NCBI GenBank assembly: GCA_015680685.1
Contig: MNCI01005835.1
Span: forward strand, 1,196,311 to 1,260,310
Length of the DNA: 64,000 nt
Direction: 5' to 3'
Source of the DNA: Gnetum montanum
Taxonomy: Eukaryota > Streptophyta > Gnetopsida > Gnetales > Gnetaceae
Position 1 is the stretch's first letter. Each line of letters opens with the position of its first letter. Position numbers and translations under genes: made by a program. This document shows, piece by piece, positions 1 to 10,130 of the stretch. The notes beneath the pieces were generated by a model that worked only from the letters and a program-made list of their open reading frames with translations, was not told the DNA's origin and made no database searches.

Positions 1-1012
1 TTGATCATTATGAACACATTCCAATAAAACTCCCCAAAAATCCTTTCTGTATAATATACCATCTTTAACAACGAATCTTCGTGCTCTTTTGAAGAAAGCT
101 CTCTTTTGACTTGCAGTTAAATTATTTAGAATTTTCCTTGTATTAAGAAATTTGAGAATTTCATCATACCAATTCTCTTCATGGGTGTCAAGCGTACACA
201 CTTCACTTTCTCTAGTCATTAACTTAGCTAATCCCATTCCCTTAATTGTTTTGCATAAATCCAATGAAAATCTAAAACTTTACAAATTTATAAGCCATTT
301 TCCTCTTTTTAATCCAATCTCATTTTGGGCTAGGAATCACTTGACTACAGGTTCAATTAGCATAATGTGAACTAATGAATTTTTCAAATAATATTTAAAA
401 TGCTGAAGTGCTTTGACGACTGTGAAAGCTTGTTTCTCTAAGTCTGAATAATTTAACTCTGAACTTTTCAACTGATACCCAAAAAATCCAATTGGTTCAT
501 CTTGACCTTCACTATCTTTTTGTTTTAGAACGACATCGATAGAATCATTTGAAGCAAAAGAATATAACCAAAAATCTTCTTTAAGCCTAGGCTTCACCAA
601 ATATGGAGCCTCTTGTATAGCAATTTTAACTTCTGATAAAGCTCTCTCTGACTCTAGTGTTTTCTCTACTTGGACATCCTTTTTTAGCATATGCATCAAA
701 GGTTTGGTAATTTCAGTAAACCCGGGGATGAACTTTTTCACAAAATTAGTTTTCCTAAAGAAAGATCTAAGAGATTTCTTACTTGTGGGATGCTCAATAT
801 TCTGTACTACTTGAATTCAAGAGTTGTCTATGGCAATTCCTTCTTGACATATCACATGGCCTAATAGACTTCCAGATTTAACCCCGAAGATACACTTCTT
901 AGGATTTAATGAAATACCAAACTCACGACATCTGTTGAAAACTTACTGGAGATGATTAATATGATCTTCTTTTTTCTTTGAGAATATTGTAATATCATCC
1001 AAATAAACCACC
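1..1012 (-). pseudogene. T1 pol, second part: RT catalytic strand, RT-linked RNase H, start of integrase
   Basis: Decayed Ty3/gypsy polyprotein segment. Reading leftward, the RT catalytic strand is visible as VVYLDDITIFSKK just below position 1012, followed by RT thumb sequence. The connection and RNase H region at about 741-337 includes KKFIPGFTEITKPL, FWLYSFASNDSIDVVL and LNYSDLEKQAFTVVKAL. A leader to the integrase zinc-binding region follows (ARRFVVKDGILYRKDF near position 60). The integrase core lies outside the window. In-frame stops occur, for example just after VVYLDD and at 337. This segment is in a different frame from the part above 1014, and roughly 100-110 RT codons are missing at the junction. 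Non-functional; family assignment is firm. Confidence 0.85.
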
Positions 1013-1013
1013 A
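1013..1013. other. Single undetermined base at an RT deletion junction
   Basis: One N lies exactly where the RT sequence jumps from PRIDEML to VVYLDD with a change of frame. The fingers/palm segment that normally separates these motifs is absent. This could be a collapsed assembly gap or a real deletion. Confidence 0.7.
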
Positions 1014-1820
1014 NATCAGCATCTCATCAATTCTTGGAAGTGGATACTTATCCTTTTTTGAAGCATCATTTAGATTTCTAAAGTCTACACAAAGCCTTAT
1101 ATCACCATTTTTCTTCCTCACTAGAACAAGGTTAGCAAGCCATGTCAAATATCGTACTGGATATATGATTCGTGCTTGTAACAACTTCTTGATTTTGGTT
1201 TCCGTAGCTGGTTCAAACGATGGATTAAATTTCCTTTGTTTTTGCTTGACTATTTTGCAACCTTCTATTAAAGGAATTTTGTGTGTCATCACATCTTGCC
1301 TAAAAGCTTTAAGATCATCATAGGACCAAGCAAAATTATCCAAATTATTTTGTAGACATGATAACAAGTTTTGCTTGAAACTAAAATCTCTTTCCTTTGT
1401 AACATTTAACATCTTTGGCATCTTGTCTAATCCAAAATTCACTACCTCGAAAGCTTGACTATCTGAGTCTTGTAAATCTTTTCCAGTAAGTAAATTTTTC
1501 TTGAACTCATGTTCCATATCAATAATCCTTTTTGGAATGAAATTAGCTTTGGTGTTTAATGACATTTCGGGTATCACTTGACCCTCAAATTCTTGTTTGT
1601 TCTTCATAAATCTTAGTACTTGATTATCATCTTCAAGTACTTGTAAATGTCTTATATTATCTGGTACTGATAGCTGATGTTCTTCTTGAATCATGACATC
1701 TTTGTAACTTTCTATTAATTGCATATCCAATGTCAAAGATGCCTTTGCCAAATCATCTGCTATAAGATTCTCTACTCTGTTTATGTGCTCTATTTGGCAA
1801 TTTTGAAACTGATCTAACAT
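1014..1820 (-). pseudogene. T1 pol: end of upstream RNase H, linker and N-terminal half of reverse transcriptase
   Basis: Continues the single minus frame of T1. The first residues (QIEHINRVENLIADDLAKAS) finish an RNase H fold and carry its last acidic residue. A linker of about 110 residues follows. Then comes the RT N-terminus: FAWSYDDLKAF, IPLIEGCKIVKQKQRKF, VRKKNGDIRLCVDFRNLN and KYPLPRIDEML, matching the usual order before the first palm motif. The frame stops at the N at 1013. The RNase H end and the RT start are in one frame with no gap, so the RNase H-before-RT order is read directly from the sequence. Confidence 0.85.
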
Positions 1821-1883
1821 CTTACAAGCAAGTTGCTTATAAGGTCTTAAGAATGAACTCTTTACGACATAGTTACCCTTTAC

Positions 1884-2669
1884 TTATTCACAGACTAATC
1901 TTAAATCTCCTTTTATAGTGATTACTCTAATCTTTTTGTCTAGAGCTATTCTCATACCAATACATAAAGCTTCATACTCAGCCTTGTTGTTAGTACAAGG
2001 GAAAGATAGATGAATTGCCTTGAGGATTTTAAGTGAATCATTCCTTAATATAACTATATCGACTCCTGCACATTTTGAATTACATGAACCATCAAAGTAT
2101 AACTCCCATTTATCTTTATTCTTTGAGTGTTCTTTTTCAGAATCATAATTTTCTTGGAGTGTACAAATTTTGTTTTCAACACCTCCTTTTTCAGCCATTT
2201 TACTTTTTCCATTTGAAGTAATGTTATCAATCATCAAAGGTTCACTATAGACGTATATCTGAGTTGGTTCTCCCTTCCAAGGTAACCACATGTGAGAATA
2301 ATCTGTTGATATGTAATCTGAGAAATTCTTGCTCCAACTTCTACTCAATAAGAGACTATGTGAATTTGGTATATCTGCCACTTGAATAGTTACTCTACTT
2401 CTGATGCGGGGTTCAGAAGAAATTAATAAAACATTTGGTAATTGATCCACAATCTTCACTCTACTTTTATCCACTTGAACAATTTTCTTATTTGATTTTT
2501 CAGGAATCAAACCAAGTTTCTTACATATACACAATGGCATTATAGTAGACATGGCTCCAAAATCAACCAAACAATTGTGTAAGTATGTATCCTTTAATTT
2601 CATTGTCAAAAGAAAAGGAGAAGATTCCTTATCATATGAGGTCTTTAATTTCTCATCATTGTTAGACAC
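1884..2669 (-). pseudogene. T1 pol: aspartic protease followed by an RNase H domain
   Basis: The N-terminal part is a retroviral-type protease. The active site reads CLVDFGAMSTIMP, so the usual D-[ST]-G triad is DFG, explained by a single base change. LLLSRSW stands where a G-R-x-W motif is expected. After about 60 residues an RNase H starts at WELYFDGSCNSKCAG, continues with CTNNKAEYEALCIGMRIAL and ITIKGDLRLV, and is cut by one stop before finishing in the next segment. All four expected acidic residues can be placed: D in FDGS, E in KAEYEAL, D in KGDLRLV, D in ADDLAKA. The domain resembles the second RNase H of plant Tat-type elements. Confidence 0.82.
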
Positions 2670-2729
2670 ATAACTTAACTCTGATTCTCTAGCTCTCCTT
2701 TTACCTTTAATGAACTCTAAAGCCTTTCT

Positions 2730-4244
2730 TTACTGATCTCCTGTTTGAAGCAACTGATAAAAGCTAATATTGGCCTTGACATGTTTAAGGTATTCAATCA
2801 AATCATATTCTCCATCACCAATAAAGCTTGGTCTCTTTATCCATTTATTAAAAGATTGATTTGGAGTGCTTTGCTCTATTCGATTGTCTTTACGTTTATC
2901 TTTATCTCTTCTATTTGGTTCGAAAGCTTTTCTCTTAGTAGATGGATCAGTAATAACATTTGGGGGTCTAGAAGTAGTTAATCTTTCTTTAGATCGAAGA
3001 TTATATCCATTTTCTTTATTGTTATTGCATTCTTCATTTGAAGACATATCTTCTTCAGAACTCGATAAAGAAGAAGTATTGCTAGATCCATTGCTAGAAA
3101 ATTTATTTGCATAATGAACACTAGATAACTCATTTTCAGATTCAATATCAAGAAAGTTGGACATAATAAGGTCACTTTCATCCTCATCTTCTGCTAACTT
3201 AGTGTCTTGATGTTTATGCTTTCTATTTTTCCTTTCTTCCTTGATATTAACTCTTGCTAAGGCTTTTTCAAGCTTCACTATTTTGTTAGACATATCTCTC
3301 ATTAATTGTCCTTTTCTAGATTCTACTCTTTCATGTTCTTACTCTTTCTTAACATGAGATGGACCTGGTAAAGCTTTAAATTGAGCAAAATCTTGCATAG
3401 GAATCATAACTCTTTCTTCTCTTTTTTGAATTGCGATATTTTCTTCAGGTTTCAAGTTCAACTATTTTTCTAACTGTATAGCTTCACTAAAGTAGTCATT
3501 TAGTGTAGTTAAGTTTGGAGTTCTCCTTAACCAAATTGAAATGTTGGGGTTGATAGCCTTAAGATAAGTTTCTTTAAATATTACTTCTTATGGCCTATAT
3601 TATCTTTGAAAGAGTCTACAAATTCGTTGAAACTTGATGTTAAAATCTCTAATTGACTCTTTAACTCCTTGCTTAGCTTATATCAGCCCATAGTATAGTT
3701 GTTGTTGATCTAATTGATTACCAAACTAGGCCAAGAAAAGATTCTTCATGTCATCCCAACTTGTAATACTATTACTTGGTAAGTTCGAATACCAAATCTG
3801 AGCCATATCCTTTAGATTTGATACAAACAACCTACAAGCTTGATCTTGATGTTGAATATTTGCATGAGCTAAAGCTAACTCAAACATGTGAATATATTCT
3901 TTAGCTAAATAAGCTTTTCCAAGAACGAAAGACTTAGGTAAATATTTGTAAACTACCTTAGGAATATCATTGTAATTTTGAAATCCTAATGGTGTAACTC
4001 CTTGCCAAGGATTTGCCATCCTATTCCTTTGAAATGTTGAACTCTTAGACTTTCTAGATCTTCTCTTATAAATTGATAAACCAGATATAATGGGTGATCT
4101 TCTTGATCTTCTAGTTTTCACTCCACTACTTGTTCCCAATTCAAAAACTTTCTTCTATTCTTCTTCTGATGAAGAATCAGTCTTAGAATCTAGAATATCT
4201 TTTGAAACTTTTAAATTTTCCAAACTATCAATCTTCTTGGTCAT
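2730..4244 (-). pseudogene. T1 gag relic
   Basis: Retrotransposon gag in the same frame as the protease and RNase H, broken by several stops between 3726 and 3302 and one near 2700. The start at 4244 (MTKKIDSLENL) is the first Met after the primer site. The capsid-like core at about 4020-3726 reads MANPWQGVTPLGFQNYN...FELALAH...RLFVSNLKDMAQIWYSNLP, with the hydrophobic/tryptophan pattern of the retrotransposon gag family. The C-terminal third (3302-2730) is very acidic and Ser-rich, then Lys/Arg-rich. No CCHC knuckle was recognised. Not functional. Confidence 0.75.
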
Positions 4245-4344
4245 GAACTGAAAATAGTATCTAATTTCTTAAGCCTTTATAGTTACAAAGAATTGTTGAT
4301 GTGCTAAAATTATAAGGCTTATGAACCTAGAGGCTAAATTTTCA

Positions 4345-4362
4345 GCCCTCCTTCTAGCGCCA
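4345..4362 (-). promoter_or_regulatory. T1 primer-binding site (tRNA not identified)
   Basis: On the minus strand the sequence starts TGGCGC and continues TAGAAGGAGGGC, seven bases inside the presumed LTR end. TGG at the start is required for pairing with a tRNA CCA end. I could not name the tRNA from the sequence. Confidence 0.55.
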
Positions 4363-4369
4363 AAAGAAC

Positions 4370-6160
4370 TGTTGGTGACCGTTTGGGACGCGACCGCCAA
4401 CGAGTGTCCTCGAACAGGATTTAGGTGCATGCTGGTCTCTAGCAACACCAAGGCCTAGATACCTCCAAATAAACTCAGTAGGTAATGTGAGTATGTGTGT
4501 GTGCTATTACGACGTGCGGTTGTGAAATATGAAACGATTGCGTTGTATGTAAACTACAAATGACTTACCTTAAAGAGATTCAGCCAACTTTGCCAAGTAT
4601 TGTGAGTTGTTGAGAGTTCCTATTTTGTTCAATTGCCTAGTCTACGTGGTCCTTATAATACCTACTTGTAACAAATAAAATTTTGCAAAAACATTTGAGC
4701 ACAACTCTGCGAATCTACTTCTAATTTTCCTTAGAGAAAGAGATAGTTCCACAAGAAAACTAGAAATAGAGCAAGATTCGATAAAAATAGATAGAAGAGA
4801 AAGCAGATTTGCGTGGACCTCAAATATTTAAACAAGGTAAAATGACATGAGTAAAAAATTCGCAATAAAGCTATCCCAAATTCAATATCTATGAATTTTT
4901 CAAAATTCTAAGGCTCAAATAAGCAATTTCTTTAAGACAATCCTACTATGCTACCAAAAAATTGCTGCGTAAACTATCACGTACGAGACTCCATTTTGGC
5001 TAGATAATGGATGTCAACAATTGCATTCAATAGAACCTTCAAAAGACTTGACAATTTCTGATTGAAATACCATAGAGATTCACTTTAAAGATAAAAAGAA
5101 GCTATTCTGGTCCCATCAAAATACCAAAGATTTTCTGAACCCTCTTGACTATTGAATCGTTCAACGGTATGACTACAAGTAGAGGCTCTCTTACAACGAT
5201 CTCAATAGCAGTTCCTATACGTTGTAAAATAATAGAATTTACTACTAAAATGCTCTTAAGGCTTTTAAACACAAGCGCTTCTATGGAAAAATTTTAACAG
5301 AAATTCCTATTGGGCAACAAGAACAATAAGAGCAATCTAAAAATCCCAAAATTACTTGCCAAGGATGATACTATCTAAACCACTAGCTAAACAATTTAAA
5401 CAAAATAAAAAAAATAAAAAACATAACTCACAGGACTATGACAAAGAGGCTGAAATCTTTTCTTTAGCAAGCCATGTTACAAGCAATCATTCACAATTTC
5501 TTCTTTACAATGCTCTTCCCAAGAGCCAAAGTGTGTCTCCAAGTGAGAGCCCAAGTGCTAGCTAGTAGCCTTCCAAAGTGTGATGTATCAAGTCTTCTAC
5601 CCCCCAAAGTATCCTATGCGAGACTCCCCCCTGAAGCCTTTTTATAAGGTTCAAAGGCGGTTACATACTTAGAATATCTTAGCTAACTTTTCTCCCAAGT
5701 AAGGGAGTTACAACTTACCCATGTAGTTAGGAGATATTTCTCATCAATTTAATAGGGAAGTTATGTGGTTGGGAAGTTGTACATAAAGTTAGGAGGAATT
5801 TATGCTAACACTAATAAATATTACAAATATTGCTTTTGTAAGCAATAGCCTATAATATTTTATCCAAAATTCCCAATTTATCTTAATTATTTAATTTAGA
5901 ACTTTAAATACTTAATGTCATTAAGCCCTAGTAATCCTTGTGAAAGTAATAAAATGAAAATTAACTAAATCCCTCCTTTTAGTTATACAAATATCCTGAA
6001 AATCCTAAAAATATCTTCTTCCCCTTTTCTCAATGTCATATGTATATCTAAATTAATTTCTTAAAATAGCCTAAATTCAGGGCATCGTGGATGCAGAGCT
6101 CACGGCGATTCCGTTTTGTATTTTTCCTGCATTTGACATTTGTGTCCATTTGTTTCAACA
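4370..6160 (-). repeat. T1 5' LTR (outer end uncertain)
   Basis: The inner end is set by TGTTG at 4370 (CAACA on the element strand), next to the primer site. A CAACA at 6156-6160 gives a matching outer end (TGTTG on the element strand) and would make the LTR about 1.8 kb. The partner LTR is outside the window, so this cannot be confirmed; an open frame of about 58 codons crosses 6160 and argues for an earlier end near 6060. The rest is AT-rich with no other gene. The 69-codon ORF at 5356 looks like chance. Confidence 0.45.
5636..5650 (-). promoter_or_regulatory. T1 LTR core promoter (TATA box)
   Basis: On the minus strand CCTTATAAAAAGGC is a strong TATA element, followed at the usual distance by the presumed transcribed leader of the T1 LTR. 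Confidence 0.5.
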
Positions 6161-6363
6161 GCACCATCAAATCAGTAGGCGTCGGCAGAGGCATCAGGTT
6201 TATTTTAACCAAAGAAGGTAATGTGTTAATTTTATCTTCATCTTGCTGCCGCTGTTAACGACTTGAAATTCAGATCAATCATCAGGGTCGTTTTGTAGAT
6301 AATAGAGTTGGGAGTACTGGAATTATTCTTGGAGCTACAGTTTAAATAGGGCCAACAAATGAT

Positions 6364-6937
6364 TTAGACGTAGGAACAGGGACCCTTCCTTCTTCTTTTC
6401 ATTGGGCCTGGCTCACCTAGCTCTGGAGCATCTGAACTTCTAAAGCTTATCAGTATGAGCAACACGGAGCACAGCAGCTTCGTGTACGCAGTCGCGCTGT
6501 TGGGCGGCACTGGTGCCTCCCACGGACGTGTGTGATGAAACAGTCCCATCTCAGCAGGAATGGAATCGAACCCGCATGCGCTTACAACCAAAAACCCGCT
6601 CTATATAGCTCAGTCATGGAAAAGGGCCTCCATGCACTCCATGAACTCAGGCTCACCGTCCTTGACCTCTGATGAGCCGGCTGCGGCTGCGTCCAGTGAT
6701 GTCGATTCGCAAGTCCGGCTGATGCGTAGGCACGATTTCGAGCAGGTACCAGACAACATATTTGCTAGTGACGCCCAATGGCTCAAAAACCATGGCATCC
6801 AGTTTTGTATTTCTAAGCTTCTGTATTTCAGCAACGTTATCAATGGCCTTCTCAACTTGCGGAAAGTCGGCATCTGCAATAGAAACTTTCTCATCCTTCG
6901 TTAATTTAAATTCATCAAATCCAAAACCTATTGGCAA
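6364..6937 (-). pseudogene. Saccharopine-dehydrogenase-like oxidoreductase pseudogene fragment
   Basis: Fragments match the plant/animal saccharopine dehydrogenase-like oxidoreductase family (Rossmann-fold proteins of membranes and mitochondria, distinct from lysine-degrading LKR/SDH). In order on the minus strand: a nucleotide-binding start (EPLGVTSKYVVWYLLEI, then RIDITGRSRSRLI), then GEPEFMECMEALFHD in another frame, then VVSACGFDSIPAEMG and RPWEAPVPPNSATAY, then a tail resembling the region after the family's glycine-rich segment. About 90 residues are missing between the first two blocks and about 25 before the tail; there are at least one frameshift and one stop. Base composition is richer in G+C than its neighbours, as expected for a former host gene. 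CGFDSIPAE is the diagnostic match. Confidence 0.65.
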
Positions 6938-6964
6938 TCCATTCGTTAGATCTTCTGCACACTT

Positions 6965-7213
6965 TCAACTCCTAATTGGACCATAAAGTTTAGGCATAGA
7001 ACTTAAAAATCCATTATCCATGGTGGTGGCTATTTTTCCAACATTAACAGGAAGTATGCTTTTTGAGGTAAATAATCTCATTCTTTGTTTGCTATTCCAA
7101 TCTCCAATAAAGGAATAATTTGGCATTTTAATTTCATTTTCCAAGAAGACCTCAACATCAAAATTATTTACCAGTGGATTACTTCTCCAAAAATACCCAT
7201 CAACCCACAACAC
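6965..7213 (-). CDS. Unidentified ORF just upstream of the oxidoreductase pseudogene
   Basis: An 82-codon minus-strand frame containing DVEVFLENEIKMPNYSFIGDW and PVNVGKIATTMDNGF. After its stop, similar-looking protein sequence (GFGFDEFKLTKDEKVSIADA) runs into the oxidoreductase pseudogene, so the two may have been one transcribed unit. I do not recognise a family. It could be a broken exon of the same locus or chance. Confidence 0.25.
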   Translation of the reverse strand: MLWVDGYFWRSNPLVNNFDVEVFLENEIKMPNYSFIGDWNSKQRMRLFTSKSILPVNVGKIATTMDNGFLSSMPKLYGPIRS

Positions 7214-7605
7214 TAAAGCTGTAAATTTACAACCATAGATTGTTCCAATTTTTAATAAAATATTTCAACTGTTCCATGGAATGGCCAAATGTGCCAACAT
7301 TTCTGACCCCTTAAAAGCTTAAAGAAACTTGTGCAACCTCATTTCAAAACTAAAACATCCTAAAATTTTCATTCAATTTTTATAGTTGAATAGAAATTTT
7401 TTTTGAGGAAAATTCCCATTTAACATAAGGTGTGATGAGACAAAAACCTCATTCCTAAGAAAAATAATAAGCTGTACATCATCAAGTCCTTCATGGACTA
7501 TTCTTGGGATGGAAACTGAATTGTGATGGTTACCCTAGTGGGAATCCTCATCTCTATAACTGTTTCATAGGAAATATCTAATGTGATGAAGGTGGTTCTG
7601 TTGCT
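7214..7605. other. No recognisable gene
   Basis: AT-rich sequence between the oxidoreductase pseudogene and the next ORF. No repeat, promoter or coding signal stands out. Confidence 0.5.
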
Positions 7606-8115
7606 CTATGGCTTGGTGGAACTCTCACCTTGATCTACTAGAGCTTTCTCTTCAGCACTTTTCTCATTTTCTTTTTCAGATGAGCTCTTTTTTTCTTCTC
7701 CATTAGGTCGTTCATTTTCCTCTTGGGAGACAAAAGCTTCTCCCCATCCCCATGATGACTCTTCATAGGTTGCTTGCTCTTCTCCTTTTTCTTCTTCTTT
7801 GGAGCAATCTTGATATCGCCCCCAAACATTGGGCTCTATATCCAAACCTCTAGTGAGAAAAGAAAATTCATCGGACAACCAAGCCATAAAAGGACATTCT
7901 TTTGGAGCTCCACAAGATCTAGCATTTAGGTAAGCCTTCAATACATGCTCAGGGAAACATCCCATCACATATGGAATAAAATGATTTTTCATCACATATG
8001 TCTTTATTTTATGTATTTGATAGTGCAATCTGGGTTGCAGAATGAACTGATGCAAAGTGCTAGAGCTGCACAGGTTGAAGAAGTTCAAGGTACTTCGACC
8101 TTTGGTATGATTCAA
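7606..8115 (-). CDS. Hypothetical acidic/lysine-rich protein (169 codons)
   Basis: One of the longest uninterrupted frames in the window. The N-terminal half is mixed (GCFPEHVLKAYLNARSCGAP, then ECPFMAWLSDEFSFLTRG). The C-terminal third is a low-complexity Glu/Lys/Ser run (KEEEKGEEQATYEE, then EKENEKSAEEKALVDQGES) that would be disordered or coiled. No signal peptide or membrane segment. The first codons overlap the putative first exon of the opposite-strand relic. I do not recognise a family. It may be an exon of a gene or a retroelement-associated ORF; low-complexity sequence also makes long chance frames more likely. Confidence 0.35.
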   Translation of the reverse strand: MNHTKGRSTLNFFNLCSSSTLHQFILQPRLHYQIHKIKTYVMKNHFIPYVMGCFPEHVLKAYLNARSCGAPKECPFMAWLSDEFSFLTRGLDIEPNVWGRYQDCSKEEEKGEEQATYEESSWGWGEAFVSQEENERPNGEEKKSSSEKENEKSAEEKALVDQGESSTKP

Positions 8116-9335
8116 CCATAAGAACAGATCACATTTTCTACTCCTAAGGTATATATTTAAATATAAATATGTATATATACAAATTAACTTAGTTTAATGT
8201 CTTATTTTTTTCTAATAATTTTCTTCTTTTTTTTTGGCAGAGGCAACGTACTAGGCAAAGTTCTAGCAGTCCAGTAGTTATAAGACAACAAGCCCAATAG
8301 CAGGCTCAACAACAACAATAACAAACTCAAAAAAGTATATGAAAATATAAGGGAAAACAACCAAAGGTGAGTTTAATTATTTAAAGGTTTGAATACTTCC
8401 CTCTTTCCTTTGTATGATGTTGATTTTTGTGTTGCAGATGTCTATGAAATGATGGTACTTTATCTAAGAGATGGATAGAGATGATGTAGGAACCACTTTC
8501 GAACAAACTCTCATTCCTCCATTTAGATCACTAGGCATGCCTCCTTTTTATACAACGCTTGTTATTCTTCCTTTTTCTGTAACACATGTAAGTGGTTCCC
8601 TTTCATAGGCAGCACTAACACCACTTCTTGAGTCTGTTCTAGTGGTTTCTTCTTTGTCTAACTTGGGTTCTTCTTATTTGATGGGGCAGATAGTGATGGT
8701 TGCTAAAGAAGAAATTTTGCTTCTTTAGCATATTAGTCAACAAATTTATGATAATAAATCCTATTCTATTCATGAGGGTGTCTACCACTTATGGAAGTCT
8801 CAATCATGCAACTTCAAGGTAGATTATGATATAATACAAGCTAGAGTTTCATCATCTTTGAATCCAATTCCTGAGGATGCTCCAAATGCTATAAAAGATT
8901 TTGAGCAACTCTTAGGAGAATTAGAAAGTGCAACATGCTATGCTTACTATCTAGATACTTATGAACAGTTTCTCCAAATTAACAATGATCAATTTCAAGT
9001 AATATCTTTTTTTATTCTTTCCTCTTTCCTTTTTCTTGATTTACTCACAACTCATAATTCTATTTTGATTTATGTAGAGAAAAGAGAATGAATGGTAAAA
9101 GTACATGGATGATCGATCAATATAGATGGACATGTTGAAGACCGAACTTAAAAGAAAGGAGGAATCAACATCTGCAGTAAGACATGGGGCCAAGTAAATC
9201 AAATAATTGTGTGACAAATTGGCTAGATGCAAGATAGTGCTTAGCAAGAAAGATGCCAGTAATGAAAAAAGGGAATCACAATTAAAGATAGTCATAGATC
9301 TCCTAGAGTCATTCGGTCACAATAAATCATCACAG
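8030..9335 (+). pseudogene. Multi-exon gene relic, coiled-coil C-terminus
   Basis: Four coding-like blocks are separated by GT-AG introns at about 8149-8240, 8367-8437 and 8999-9077. Block 1 contains ELMQSARAAQVEEVQGTS. Block 2 is Gln-rich (RQRTRQSSSSPVVIRQQAQ). Block 3 contains NPIPEDAPNAIKDFEQLLGE and TCYAYYLDTYEQFLQIN. Block 4 is heptad-like and charged (LCDKLARCKIVLSKKDASNE, then IVIDLLESFGHNKSSQ). Most in-frame stops are TAG/TAA where Gln is expected. Retained introns argue against a spliced retrocopy. The relic lies just inside LTR H and antisense to it. No family recognised; it resembles in style the relics at 12870-16060 and 46734-52150. Confidence 0.45.
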
Positions 9336-9566
9336 TTGCTTTTTTTACATCTTTCTCATTCTTGTGTTCTACTTCTTTCCCTTATTCTTCCTTTTTTGTA
9401 TTCTGCTTAGATGTACTTTCTCTTACTCCTCTTTTGTTACAAAATAAAATAAAATAAAATAATATTTTATTCCATTTTTTATTTTTCTTAGATATACTTG
9501 TGTTTTATAATAAAAATAATAATAAAATAAGGTTTTTCTTACACTTTGGTTCCTAAATCATGGTTT
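9336..9566. other. AT-rich spacer with an AAAAT-type microsatellite
   Basis: No gene. A short AAAAT repeat lies at about 9441-9470, followed by further A/T runs. Confidence 0.6.
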
Positions 9567-9567
9567 T

Positions 9568-9578
9568 CTCTAATACCA
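9568..9578 (-). promoter_or_regulatory. Primer-binding site of element H (initiator tRNA-Met type)
   Basis: The minus strand reads TGGTATTAGAG just inside the LTR, one C-to-T change from the standard TGGTATCAGAG complementary to initiator tRNA-Met. This sets LTR H as a 5' LTR of a minus-strand element whose body lies to the left. The same site occurs in K. Confidence 0.65.
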
Positions 9579-9580
9579 AA

Positions 9581-10130
9581 TGTGACATCCTGTTCTTGGA
9601 TGTTGTAAAAATACGATCACTTAATTTATCACATTTATCATTTTCTTAGATAATATACTGGAAATATTATAAATATTTAATAAATGAATTAACTGGTAAA
9701 TAAATAATTGGTACTAAAGAATGAAAAGGAAATGGAAAAAGTTTATTAATAGAAGAGAGTATTCTGATGTTCTTTGGGTTATCTTCCTTTGCCACTTAAG
9801 GCTTAGAGGCAATTTAGGAATGCCACCATGGTTAGGCTATCCTGCCAAAGGGGTGATCAATTTCTTCTTGTCTCGCTTCACTCAACGCCCATCGCTTGCC
9901 TATCTCGACTCTATAACTCCATGCTTGGCACAACCTCTAACCTTGACCTTAAATGGCATAGGTCAAACCCTTTCCCAAGGGATACATGAATAATCATAAC
10001 TCCTCATAATGAGGTGTCCCTTCATTTGAAGGTTAATTACATTTTTACAATTATTTCCACCCTTAACAAGGGATGATACATTACAATTATGCTAGGAGAT
10101 GCACGACCATAAAAATATTAATGCTAGGAT
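9581..10130 (-). repeat. LTR of element H, same family as the LTRs of K
   Basis: Starts TGTGACATCC and shares long stretches with the two K LTRs, for example around 9815-9840 (CACCATGGTTAGGC) and 9900-9970. It is more diverged than the K pair from each other. The right end is approximate: integrase coding of element D begins at about 10130. No second H LTR was found to the left, so H is truncated or rearranged. Confidence 0.65.

Noticed and set aside
5356-5565. 69-codon ORF in the T1 LTR
   Set aside because: Asn/Lys/Ser-rich, within the R/U5-like region, no homology recognised.
9581-10130. H as a solo LTR
   Set aside because: The primer-binding site is kept inside the LTR edge, so it is a 5' LTR with leader, though the other LTR was not found.
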